This document shows, piece after piece, positions 1 to 11,336 of a DNA stretch of 64,000 nucleotides. The stretch is from Quillaja saponaria. Taxonomy: Eukaryota > Streptophyta > Magnoliopsida > Fabales > Quillajaceae. Location: contig CM055613.1 in assembly GCA_029379385.1 (NCBI GenBank), forward strand, positions 10,248,001-10,312,000. The letters are read 5' to 3'. The position numbers and the translations under genes are program-made. The notes beneath the pieces are model-generated. The model was given only the letters and a program-made list of their open reading frames with translations, did not search any database and was not told the origin of the DNA. Position 1 is the stretch's first letter, and the number at the start of each line of letters is the position of its first letter.

Positions 1-1627
1 CTAATCATAAAATGCTTAGAAATGTGATGCAGGAACGATATCCTAGTATTGCTGAGAAGTATTATATAGTAAGTAAATCTGAATAGCGACAAATTAAGGT
101 AGGTTTTTCCCCCACTCAAAGATCAAGATCTTGTTATTTCCTGGATGATGTTAATTATATATGAAAAATCAGCTGGTTGTGTACAATTTCAGTGTGATTT
201 TCATGCAGCTGAGTTGCTATTTACAGTAATAGTTAAGGTCTATTTGAGAGTTTGGAGGGCATGAAAAGATAGTAAAGGAGAGAAAACGAGGAGAGAAAAC
301 GAGGAGAGTAAAGAAAAAATGACAGTTATATCCTTTCTCCCATTTGATAGTTTTTAGAAAAAGAGAGGGAAAGGAAATGAGAGGATAAGGGTTTTTTTTT
401 ATCTGACTCAAAATTAATTAAATTTTGTTTTAAATGATCTTGTTAATTATAATGCATTCTTTACCGGCCCTTTTCAAGTTCTTAGAAAGTTAAGTGAAAA
501 AGTCATTAGGATACAAATTTTAATAGGAGTTTTCAGGACACAAAGTTTGATAGAAAAGTCCTTTTTATTTTTCCTTGGGGTTGCAAGTTAATATTTAGCT
601 TATAATCATTTCTAGAATTACCAGTTACTACGCTTTCTAGGAGTAGTTAACAAAATTGTGAAGTAATGCAAAACAGAATCAGATATATGCTTCATGCTCT
701 TCTCTGTATTTATTGCTTTGTTTTTTTAAGGAAAAATACTGTATATGTTTGAGATTGTGCAAACAAGCTGTAATAGTTATTACAGAACCTTTTCTAGTGT
801 TCAAAGTTCAAACTCATAATAATCAGGAGAGTAATTGTTGCTTGAACAGAGGGCATCAGTGTGCTGAGATCATATACGGACCTAATCAATTATTTGTGCT
901 ATTTATGTTACTGCCACACTTCAGAAGAAATCATAACCATATGAAATACTTCTCGGGAGTCCCACCACTTTTTTCTGCAGTAACTTACAGATGGCTTGGA
1001 AGACATAGTTCAGAAGTTTCTGAATAAGACAGAAAAACTCTCAAGCAGAAAAGACAATGAATATATAGTTTAATGTCAAATTCAACTATTAGTTTATGTT
1101 TCCATTAAACGAAAGCAATTGCTGTGCAGAGGTCTCATCTCCCCCCACCTTTCTAAAATGAATAAGTTTTGGCGTTTTATAGTTACAGTTATGCCTAATT
1201 TCTTTGTTGATGTTATTAGTAATATCTATTATATATCTTCTGCCAGAGAATTGGGTGCAGAAACGGATTGTGATATTTAATGCTAAGGAAAGTTTGGGTT
1301 TTGCTTTTAAGTGTCAGTGTTAAATAAAAAGTAGCTAGCCTCTGCAGCATATGAAACCGTCTCAATTATTTTGCAATCTATCCAAACACAGAATTGCAAT
1401 TACAAGATTACTGTGTTATTAATTTAGATAGGTTTATCAAGAGCTAATGGGATCTTAAACCTACTTAAGTTTTATCAATGTTCCAAATATGTTTCTAATG
1501 CCAATTTTATTTCATTCTGATATACCACAAGGTGAATGAAAGCTGGGGTTTCTTCAGTCCTTCACCTTATATCTTCCTTGTGGTGTTTTTTAATAGGATG
1601 TTTTCCCTTGTTTTGCAGGTTCTGTAA
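1..1627 (+). CDS. possible 3' end of an unrecognised plus-strand gene (partial)
   Basis: Bases 3-68 are open in one frame and encode 22 residues ending ERYPSIAEKYYI, followed at 69 by a strong donor (GTAAGTAAAT). A pyrimidine-rich tract and TTTTGCAG acceptor end at 1618. Joining there in phase 0 adds Val-Leu and a stop at 1625-1627, so this would be the last codons of a gene that begins left of the window. I do not recognise the family. The 1.55 kb between would be an intron; the open frame inside it at 713-1027 shows no coding character. The alternative is that this is non-coding sequence with chance splice-like signals. Confidence 0.3.
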
Positions 1628-2500
1628 ATATGTCAGGCCACAAGACAACAATATTGGAAGTTGGCACAGGAGAGTACGCCAAAAGTTTTGAAGTTAGTAA
1701 ACAATATCTTCATGGTTGGATGCAAGAACTTTCTTTTCATATATTTATTTTCTTCTCATATAAATATATATATACATGTGAAATTCCTTTCATCTGTGAA
1801 CTTGATCATAAACTAGAATTAGGACCTTGATCATGATCAAATCAGAAGTATGCATAACTAGTTATTTAAAAGAAACACATTAAACATAGCTAGCTAGCTA
1901 GTTAGCTAGGTCTGATTCATATTAAACCAATTTTAATTGCTGCACAATGAAAGTCATCAAGTCCAACTTGTGCTGTGCAAATCTCACTGCCATCTACGTG
2001 TGGTCCCCTTCTTTCCATAAATTGGGTGGATGCTTTATATATGTTGGTCCCTCTTCTATAAGGCAGCTCTGGCTATGTAGCTATTATCTATTGTCTAAGC
2101 CAGCTGATCAAAACTCCAAGCATACACCACACAACTTTTGAAAGTTGAATGATTATGAAAAGTACTAAACCCTAATTAGTTGTGGATGGTCCTAAATGTG
2201 GAATACTTTTAGTGCTATATATTTTACTGGATACACAAGATATTGAACAATTACGTACATTGTAATTCTTAATCATTAAGCTAGTGATTGCTCAGTATGT
2301 GGTATGAATGAATTGATGAAGTTAATTTACCACTGGCCAATTCGATGGATTGATGTGTCAATACATATATAGCTAGGAATGCCCCATGTCTCACAAGTAT
2401 CTAAGAATCCTTTTCTCTTTATCATAGTTACCATTACTTTCACTAATAAAAGGTTAATTCTTTGCAGAAAAAAAGGTTACAATTTAAGCTTGAGGGTCAT
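1628..2500. other. intergenic, upstream of the TCP gene
   Basis: AT-rich sequence with no convincing gene. A short tetranucleotide run of the AGCT type lies near 1889-1906. It probably holds the 3' UTR of the left-hand gene and the distal promoter of the TCP gene. Confidence 0.4.
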
Positions 2501-3086
2501 CTACAAGAACTAATGATCTATATTGAAGGGGACATTTGAGAAGGAGTATTGGAGTGCTCCTACATCCTTCTTCTCTCTTTTTCGCATATGGTGGACAACC
2601 TAGAACCAATATTGAAGCGGAATCTCTCTCTCATGTAAGTTTATCTTGTGATCTGAATAGAAGCATCAGACTGATAGTCTTGAATTCTTGATATTCCCAG
2701 TGTGAGAACTGAGAACCTTAATTATGCATAATTTCCAACTGGGTTGTAAACCAGAGAGGTCTGTTCTTCAATATGATTCATAAAGTCTCAGTTAGAATAA
2801 ATAGAGTTCTCTAATTTGCCCTAGATTTAGATCAACACACACATATATATATATAATTCAGTACCTGTGAAATTCTCACATATATGTAAATTCGGAAAAC
2901 AGAACTGATTGAGATACAGTAGAATAATTAAACACATAAAATAAGATCCTTGGTACTAATTAGTTAACAGATGTAACTGAGTTTGTTTTTTACCAGTTTG
3001 TTGCTTTGCAGCTTCTTAAGGAGAAGAATATCTTATACATGGGATGTCAGCAAAGACACAATGGTGATATATGGTAAGTAATTAAG
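2501..3086 (+). promoter_or_regulatory. probable 5' leader of the TCP gene with a leader intron
   Basis: A CT-rich stretch at about 2565-2635 ends in a donor-like CATGTAAGT, and a TTGCTTTGCAG acceptor ends at 3011. This is consistent with a leader intron of roughly 0.37 kb. The leader after the acceptor carries one upstream ATG (see separate entry). Boundaries are inferred from splice motifs only. Confidence 0.4.
3039..3077 (+). CDS. upstream ORF (12 codons) in the TCP leader
   Basis: An ATG at 3039 opens a 12-codon frame (MGCQQRHNGDIW) that stops with TAA at 3075-3077, only 9 bases before the TCP start codon at 3087. If the leader exon begins at 3012, this ATG would be the first one scanned. 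Such short uORFs commonly reduce translation of the main frame. The peptide resembles nothing I know. Confidence 0.35.
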   Translation: MGCQQRHNGDIW

Positions 3087-4067
3087 ATGATCACAAATTC
3101 AAGAGAAGAAGGTTTTGATCATGCCAAGCAAGAGGGTGAAACAATTGCTGGAAGGTTGTCGCAAGCACCCTCTAGTTCTAGACAATGGTCAGGATTCAGA
3201 AATCCAAGAATAGTACGAGTTTCGCGTTCTTTTGGAGGAAAAGATAGGCACAGCAAAGTTTGCACCATAAGAGGATTAAGGGATAGGCGGATTAGGCTGT
3301 CGGTACCCACTGCAATTCAGTTATATGATCTTCAAGACAGGCTTGGGCTTAGTCAGCCAAGCAAAGTAATAGATTGGTTACTTGAAGCCACCAAACATGA
3401 TATTGATAACCTCCCACCACTTCAAATTCCTCAGGGTTTTGGTCAATTTCATCAACAAACACTACTTCCTGATCATCTTGAATCAAGTGCCTCTCAATTT
3501 TCTTTTGCTTCCTTCTTCGATGATAATGGTAATTCTACATATTCTAAGAATGGAGAAAGTTATCACAGTGCAATGGCAAAGTCAAGGTATTGGGATATGG
3601 ATGCCTTAAAAGGTAAGGAGGATGATGAAAGAGATTCTATTTCTGATCAGAAAGGCAAATGGATCAAAACAAATGATGATCAAAGTCATCAAGGATGCCA
3701 AGATGAAATTGGTTGTTATAGCAGCAACCAAGTTTCAGCTCCAAAGTTTTTTCCCATAGGGAGTTATAATTCTCCCTTACCTTCCTTGTTAACCAATGCC
3801 AATACAAATAACTCCCATCACTCAGAGCCTACAGCTCTATCTCTTTCTCATTTTGGAAGCCATGGATTATTTCCCTCCCATATAGATCAAACTCAGACAA
3901 GCAATATTGGTAATGCTATATCATTTCAACCTTCATTGCCTGTCTCATCTGGATCTCAGTTATTTCTTTGTCCATCTTCTGCAGCACCATCACTTTTCCC
4001 TCCATATCCTCCATATATTACCACCCAAATGGAAAGTACTGATCCAAGACAATTCAACCATATTTAG
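3087..4067 (+). CDS. CIN-class TCP transcription factor (TCP5/13/17-like)
   Basis: Intronless 326-residue nuclear DNA-binding protein. The TCP domain spans about residues 50-107. Its basic region ([19 protein letters not shown]) is followed by helix-loop-helix segments [17 protein letters not shown] and [14 protein letters not shown]. The preceding [12 protein letters not shown] and the [13 protein letters not shown] signature are typical of the CIN subgroup containing Arabidopsis TCP5, TCP13 and TCP17, which lack a miR319 site and promote the shift from division to differentiation in leaf margins and petals. The rest is low-complexity Ser/Asn/Pro-rich sequence; a C-terminal DPRQ motif also occurs in TCP13. 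The start is the first in-frame Met and gives a family-typical length. A short uORF ends just upstream. The neighbouring LONGIFOLIA-like gene matches the Arabidopsis TCP13 context. Assignment to TCP13 rather than TCP5/17 is not certain. Confidence 0.93.
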   Translation: MITNSREEGFDHAKQEGETIAGRLSQAPSSSRQWSGFRNPRIVRVSRSFGGKDRHSKVCTIRGLRDRRIRLSVPTAIQLYDLQDRLGLSQPSKVIDWLLEATKHDIDNLPPLQIPQGFGQFHQQTLLPDHLESSASQFSFASFFDDNGNSTYSKNGESYHSAMAKSRYWDMDALKGKEDDERDSISDQKGKWIKTNDDQSHQGCQDEIGCYSSNQVSAPKFFPIGSYNSPLPSLLTNANTNNSHHSEPTALSLSHFGSHGLFPSHIDQTQTSNIGNAISFQPSLPVSSGSQLFLCPSSAAPSLFPPYPPYITTQMESTDPRQFNHI

Positions 4068-4533
4068 TTGTTGAGCTCATGTACTTCACAAGTCTTGCAG
4101 CCTCATTCTCTCAATATTCCATGATCTCTTCATTCAACACCTCTGAATACCTTTCCAACACAATTTAAATCCAATGTTCAAAAGCAAATGGATAAGGATA
4201 GAGCTGGTTCTTAACCCTCCACCTCATGTGTACAACAACGGGACCATCATGTATTGAACAATTGAAGATTTTCAGCTGCTTCTGGAGATCATGACAAGTA
4301 AGATAGCTAAAAATATACCGCGCATTTGATACACTTTGATGATCAGCATAGGTGAATACATGCAAAATAATTAGTGAGTACAATTAAAAATTATAGAATG
4401 TGGGATATATTTCCGGTTGATTGCTTTTGGTTTTAATTTGTACTTATACCATATTTGACATATGCTATGTATTACTCAAGGTACAATTTAGAATAAATCA
4501 AAGCAAAAATGGCATTCATTTGCTTGTATTAGC

Positions 4534-4649
4534 TTTTATGATTACCTCAATCTTATTTTGCTTAAATTAATATCTTGTTCATGTATTCATAGATTTTATG
4601 ATTACCTCAGTCTTATTTTGCTTAAATTAATATCTTGTTCATGTATTCA
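4534..4649. repeat. 60-bp tandem duplication
   Basis: Two adjacent copies, at 4534-4593 and 4594-4649, start with TTTTATGATTACCTCA and end with TTCATGTATTCA. The period is exactly 60 bp. The copies differ at only a few positions, so the duplication looks recent. It lies downstream of the TCP gene. Confidence 0.85.
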
Positions 4650-7600
4650 GTAACCTATGTCAGGTAAATTCTCAACTTCATTTCTCCGTAGTGCATATAG
4701 AAATTTGCCTAGATATTAACGGATGAATTAGTGTTCTTTTGCAAAAATAAAATAAAAATGATAGCTAGTAAAACTAGATTGTAAGGAGATCAAGTCCATA
4801 ATAGTTGTACAAATATAAACTTTCAGTGGTGAAGATACTGAGTAGCTAACAATAAGCCATATCATCATATGTTAATTGCAGCTGGTAATTAGTTTGTACT
4901 GCAAAGCCATATGCAGATTTTTATATTCTATTATTTTTCATACATTTGGTCTATCTCTTTTATTCTTTTCCATATATATATTTTGGTCGATCTAGCATTG
5001 TTGTTACTTAGTTTCAGCAACTTTCTTCTGTACAGCTGGGTGCTGGCTGTGAGATAGGACTATAGGAGAATGTTTTGGTGGCTGAGAGATCATATTTACA
5101 GTGACATCTTTTTTGGTTCAAATCTATAAGGGTGGCCGAACTCTATAATTTAATTAATGAGAGGGACATTGACTATATGTGTTGTTAACAAAGTTATGAA
5201 GACAATCACTCATTTTTCCAACTTTTTACCTAGATTCATGGCTTCCATACATGGTTTTATTATCAACTAAATATATTGGTGTCTATTACAGATTGGACTG
5301 ACCTTTTACTATAACTTGAATGTTATAATTGACGTGACCATAATGTCTCTATGTCTGAAGGTATTAACTATTAGATAGTACCGTAGTTGTATAAGGGATA
5401 TAAATGCAAGACTTTCATGCATCACATGCAAGGAGATCAGAAAAAATTATATATTAAAATCATAGACGAAGTATATTTATACATGTATAATAGAAAAAAT
5501 ATTTAAAATATTTTTTTTTTTTTTTTTAAATAAAATTAATTTTCCTCCATCTAACTGTGTGCCCATTGCATATGTAAATTGCTCCTACTACCTTTGCAAA
5601 GTTAGATAGATACAGAGAGCATATCTCTAAAAAGAAAATTCTTTCATTCTTTGTTCCTAATGCATTCCTCTAAAAACTTAGGATGCTTGTAAGTTTAAAA
5701 TGTATATATGAAAACGTAAAAAAAACTAATAATGATATACATAAATTAGGTTAAAAAAATTTCTCTCTCTGTATGTTTATGTGTGTGTGTGTATCAAACA
5801 GTGTACTGCATGCCAAAAGCAAAACATGCATCTTGAACCCTCTTAAAAGAAAAGCTGCTATGCTATCAATAGCGGCTACTTATTTAGTACAAAGAAACCC
5901 CTCTCCCTCTCTCTCTTACTACATAATGCAGAAACCAGGACAACAAGGTCAATTATCTGCCTTCACCTTTTGTACCGTATTTTACAGCATATTGATCACT
6001 AAGCAACGAAGAAGCATCTATCAACACAAGGGGGGGCCGGGGGAGGAGGGTGCAAAAAAGAAAGAAAAACAAAACAAAAGAGAAAGTGGTCGATGGAGAA
6101 AATGTTTCAGAATCTGCAGTTCGTCTGAGAATGAAAAGGAAGGAACATAAATCAGAAGAAGCAGTCAGCAAAGACTGAATTTGAAAGTAATCACTGTCTG
6201 CACTGCATACAATTATTTGTCACAGGATCCAAGATAAATTAAAGGAGACCCATTGTCACAAGTTGGGAATTTAGAGGGTTCTTTAAAGGTGACATGGAAG
6301 AAAATGGCCTAAAGGTTTGTTTAGCATGAGCGGTCCTGCATTTGTGGTTTGGTTATATATTCTGTCATCTATGTTACGTTCGTAGTTTAAAACTGAAATA
6401 TCTCTCTTTTGTTTGAATCTTAACAATATATTCACAAAAGCTAGGTATGCAAGTTGGCCGACTTCTGATTGCCCATGAAGAATCACAAAAGCTATATGTA
6501 GAAGGCTAAGGGAACAAGTTGGGAACAAGATGCTAGTTTGAGCTGATTAAAATTAAATTAGGCTTCATCTATTCTGTATCATATTTTAACAAATTTAAAT
6601 TGGTCAATTTTAAATTAGATCATGTCATAATCTAATTCATTGTCATATTTAATCCGCGAAAGCGTTTTTGACAAATTAAAATTAATAATATATAATATTT
6701 CATAATTGGATGGGTGCAATAACCCAACTCTATTTTTTTTCTCACATTAAAAAAGAAAAAAAGAAATTCAACTTAATCTTAGATTGTACGCAAAATTATT
6801 TAAATTTTCATATATATAAAAATTATTGATGAAATTAACAAATTTGATAAATTACTAATATATGAATAAAAGGTAATTTTAAACCTCTATTTGATTGGTT
6901 TATTTCGTGTCAATTTGTAAAAGAGGGATTCGAAAAGAATTTAAAATATATTTTGAGGATATATATATATATAAATGAAAAGTGAAAAGAATATATGATT
7001 ATAGGCGTGCAGTGGAGTAAGTTGTGGTCCTATCTATACCTTCCTTCTTATATAAGGACCACCTTTTTTGGACGATAATCAACAATATGCTTAATTATCT
7101 ATTATGGATAAATAATTTCGTCCCTCTTACTTTTCTAATCAAGATTATTTTAGAAGAAGTGAAATTAGCAAGTCTATTAGTAAAATATAATTTATGGGCC
7201 GGGAATAGTTATTTGCACATTCATTTTGGCCGCGGTTGGTACACCGTCTTCAATTATAGTTTAGTGTTAATCGATAATTACCCTTTTTAGTGATAACCAA
7301 TTAGTTTGGTACGGTACCATTATTTATTTTTGGTTTTTCTAATTTTTTCTTAAGCATTGCTGTGAAACTAACCTTCGGGCTTTGTCACGATTAGAAGGCC
7401 CTCTCAACAATTGCATAATCTAAGATTCAAACTTGTATTCTCACCTTGAGAGTGCAACTGGCTGACTACTATACCCAACCCTTCTTGATTCTTGTCGTAC
7501 CATTTAATTATGAGTTAAAACAATAGAAACTCAACAATCACAAGCACAAGTTTAGGAATAGAAAATTGAATCCCAGTCAATTTAATCATGCATATAAGAC

Positions 7601-7983
7601 GGAAATAAGAAGATTGATTTTGTAAGCATATCAACTAGGACGTCAACGAATTGAGTGGGGGAAAATGTCACAAGGCAAACTTGTCTAGCGCATATGTCAC
7701 ATATGGTCACTTGTGTTGTGGGCTTGTGGCACCATCATGAGCACCAGGGTAGCTTCACATATAGTATTTTTGTAATTAAAGTGAATAGTATTTTTTGACA
7801 ACTGGAAAGAAAAATATATATCTCCTCGTGTCAAAGGGATTTTGTTGCATAATACTATTTAGGAAATGATATATATTTAGTGAATAGTAAAATTGTACAT
7901 GAGCTTGTCAAATGCATGTCCAATGCATTGATGTTACTTGTAACTGCCCCTACACAAGCTTGCTCATCCATGCCCCATATTAC

Positions 7984-8344
7984 TTTTATACATATGACTC
8001 ATCCTTAGAAGTTTATATATTATTTTACTTTTGCTAGTTAGAAGTCTGATGCTTGGTAATTCTTTGTTGGTTGGTTAATTGTTGCTAATACAATCATAAG
8101 GAAGATTGAATAGTAATGTTTGATTTTGCATATTATGTGGCTTTCATATCCTCACTCAGTTTGATAAATATTCTTGCTTCTCTACATTTTCTTTGCCCGA
8201 TTATTGTTTTTATACATATGACTCACTGTTAAAAGTTTATAATTTTACTTCTACTATTTAAAAGTTTGATGCTTACTTTTTCTGTGGTGGCTAATTGATC
8301 GTTGCCAATATAATCACAAGGAAGATGGAATAGTAACCTTTGAT
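7984..8344. repeat. diverged direct duplication of about 140 bp
   Basis: The segment 7984-8123 reappears at 8208-8344. Shared landmarks in the same order include TTTATACATATGACTCA, GAAGTTTAT/AAAGTTTAT, TTTGATGCTT and AAGGAAGATTGAATAGTAA (GATGGAATAGTAA in copy 2). The copies carry many substitutions and small gaps, so the event is old. Confidence 0.65.
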
Positions 8345-8929
8345 GTTATTTTTCTTATCATGCAATATTTGCACTAACTAAACGATTGATTTGAATTATC
8401 AGTAAAATATTTAGGCAATCCCCAATGGAATGGAAATTCATTATATATTTTTACAAGATGATGAGATAGATGAGAATGTAAAAAGACGGGAAGATAACCC
8501 AACTTTCTTAATTAGATGAAATTTATTGAAATGATGCGATGTGGAACTACAATTATAAACCTTTCAATTGATCAATCTAATAGTTTTATATATACATCCT
8601 ACACTGGTATGGTATAATTCTTGATTTATATGATTGTTTCTTAACACATTTGACTATTTAAAACTTACATTTTATTATTACAATGCACTTTTTTATATTT
8701 CATTTTTTTTATTAACATATATAGATTACTAAAATATAGGTTTGCAGCTACAATAAGTTAGCTATATGTTTTTTTTTTTTTTTAAATTGGGAAGAAATGA
8801 AACAATAATCTGTTACTTTGTAATACATATATTATAATGAAGGATTTTGTTTATGGTTGCGACATGTGACACTTTTTTAAATCCTATATGGCACAATTAT
8901 AATTTTTTTTTTAAATTGGTGAACTAATA

Positions 8930-9185
8930 ATGAGAAATTCTGGTGTGTATCATACCACTAGGTAAGATAATGGTTCAATAACGATCAACAACATTACATA
9001 ATAAGTCACAATAATTTTGTAAACTTCCTTAAATATCTTTAAATTTATCATGATTAATTCAACAATTTAGCCTTGAAAACATTCTTAAATATCTCCAATT
9101 TTAGAAACCTATTAGGTGATGTGTTGATTTTTATTGTGACCACAGTTCTATGAGGTAGTATGATAAGGTCAAGAATTATTCTCAT
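8930..9185. mobile_element. candidate foldback MITE (about 256 bp)
   Basis: The left end reads ATGAGAAATTCTGGTGTG then ATCATACCAC; the reverse complement of the right end reads ATGAGAATAATTCTTGAC then ATCATACTAC. These are imperfect terminal inverted repeats of about 35 bp. A second complementary pair lies inside (CACAATAATTTTG-like against TTATTGTGACC). There is no coding capacity and no clear target-site duplication, so the superfamily is unknown. Confidence 0.5.
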
Positions 9186-10420
9186 TTGTAGATAAGCCAC
9201 CAATAAATAAAATCTTTTATATTTGTAACTTTTCTTTTTCCCTAATATTCTTCAACTTTCAAGAAATTTTTTTTTTTCTTTCAACAATTTTTCATCTTCC
9301 AAACTAAAGTTACATAAAATTTTATTCAATGAGTCTTACATTTATTTATTTATAACATTTGTATTAATTTAAATTTGTAACTTCTCAAATTTTTTTCTAT
9401 TTTTTTCTTTCAACTTTTTATCTTCCCTATTAATTAATCATTTGAAACTCTACTTATAAAGCATGCTTTTGTAAGTTGTTTAATGTCTTAGAATCTACTT
9501 GGTGCAGTCTTATGATGAAAACAGAGGTTACATCATATTGATAATGAATTCAGATTCTCTCACGTTTCACTAGAAATAAAATTTGGATATGTATGAGAGA
9601 TACAGACACAAGCAAAATTTGAATATGTTTTTGAATTAGATACACTTTTGGAGGGAAATAATGTATCTCTGTTATTGGAACATAACTCATATGTAACATG
9701 AGAGGATCCCAATCCGCAAGCATCTCTTAATAATCTATATATTCATTTCATATTTTATTTTTTTACTTATTTTTTAATTTTTTAAGATTTCAACTTTTTA
9801 TAGTGTTAGAGATTTTGATTTTAGAGTATTCTGTTGTATTATTTTGTTTGGTCTATTTTCTTTTCATTCGTGTTTGATAATATTACGCTATGGAGGTATC
9901 AATTGATAATACTAATTATGTTCTAGTTTTTGTCTAAACTTTTTACTAGAAGTATCACTTTTGTGATATATTCTTTTCAGATTTGGACTAAAATTGATTT
10001 CACATTGCGTGAACAATTTTTCTTCGGGCAAAAAAGTAATAGGTTTAGATATTTTATTTATCAATGAGATGTCATGTGATAGATTAATTTTTAAAATATT
10101 TAGTGTTTCACATTGAGTTTTTTAAATGATCTTATTTTAATTTGATTAATTCATTTATTTTTTATTTTTGTCATCAATTTCTCTTTTTTTATTTTTTTCT
10201 CAACTTTCAACTTTTCATATATTCTTATTGGCCTTTATTACAAAAATATAAGATTAATCATTTTGAGAAAAATTAAAATTCAAAACTTGCAAATTTCAAT
10301 GCTCTATTCAGTTGTGTAAATTAGTTCATCAATTTTGATATTAATTTGCACACATTAACAAAAGACAACGAAACCATGCAATGAAAGTCCTTATATATTT
10401 TCTAAATTCTCAAAACAGTT

Positions 10421-10492
10421 AGCCCCCGGCGAGGATCGAACTCGCGACCTTTCGCTTACGAAGCGAACGCACTACCACTATGCTACGGAGGC
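10421..10492 (-). tRNA. tRNA-Thr(CGT)
   Basis: The minus strand folds as a complete 72-nt tRNA. The acceptor stem is GCCTCCG paired with CGGGGGC (one T-G pair) plus discriminator T. The A-box region reads TAGCATAGTGG. The anticodon arm TTCGC-TTCGTAA-GCGAA places CGT at the anticodon, reading ACG (Thr). The B box is GTTCGATCCTC. There is no intron. The stems are intact, so it is probably functional. CCA is not encoded, as expected for a nuclear gene. Confidence 0.93.
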
Positions 10493-11336
10493 AACTCCCA
10501 CACTTAATGAAATAAATTTCTATGAACCGAGAAATTCTATGTCTCCAAACGGTTCCATGCTGTTAAATTTGTAGCCTAAAAATTACTTTGATTTTTATTT
10601 TCCTTTTCTGGTTTTTAGTTTTTAAATCATACAAACTATTGATAAATGATATTTAGCCTAATTTCCTTTTTCAAAATTAGTGCTTGATTTTCTTATTTGA
10701 AAAAAAAAAAAATCAATTATTGGGATGGTTGGGTGATGATTATGAAAGTAGTAGTTTAGATAACTTTTATAGAAAGAAATAGGAAACAAAATATTGAAAT
10801 TGAGAGAGACAACAATAGGAGTAGTTATTTAAATTCTAACATCTCATTTTTCTTATAAAATACATTAGATATTTGTACTTATTCTATAACTTTGATTGAA
10901 TTATTTGAACTTGAAGTCATTGTACTGTAGGAGGACAATTTTTCTTTGAAATATTTTTGTAAAAAATGTGTAGATGGTAACCACCTTAATAGTTTTCTCT
11001 TTGTTCATAGTAGAGTCAATGACTGATAAACCAAACCCTCAAATTTGGCCTGTAGATCTTGGTTTTACTCAAATCAAGTAACTTCAACATCAATACTCAA
11101 AGAGAAACACAAATAAGTTAGGCCAAGAGAGAGAGAAAATGGAATTCCAAACTCTGATTTTAAGAACATATGTATGCTATAGATATCTGAGAAGTTAGTT
11201 TCTTTACAATGCAGCAAAGAACTGAGGCTCATACTGCATAATTATTATGCTTGAAAGAACAAAACAAAAAACTCAGTGTAATCACAATGAAAAAAGGAAA
11301 TATCGAATATATTCTAAAAGGGAAGAACAGAAGAAA
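10493..11336. other. intergenic, includes the 3' UTR of the LONGIFOLIA-like gene
   Basis: AT-rich sequence between the tRNA and the stop codon of the minus-strand LONGIFOLIA-like gene. The last few hundred bases before 11336 probably form that gene's 3' UTR. I see nothing else here. Confidence 0.5.

Larger units (their letters stand above)
4068..10420. other. long AT-rich intergenic region
   Basis: No convincing protein gene. It begins with the TCP 3' UTR and contains the 60-bp duplication near 4.5 kb, a polypurine/polypyrimidine patch at about 5.76-6.1 kb, a short hairpin with 8-bp arms at 7024-7062, a diverged duplication near 8.0-8.3 kb and a foldback element near 9 kb. Open frames here are short and AT-biased. 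Confidence 0.5.

Noticed and set aside
713..1027. 104-residue plus-strand open frame
   Set aside because: Its composition is not protein-like, and it would lie inside the proposed intron of the left-hand gene.
5773..6150. 125-residue plus-strand open frame
   Set aside because: It starts in a TG-repeat and ends in purine-rich low-complexity sequence, with no domain resemblance.
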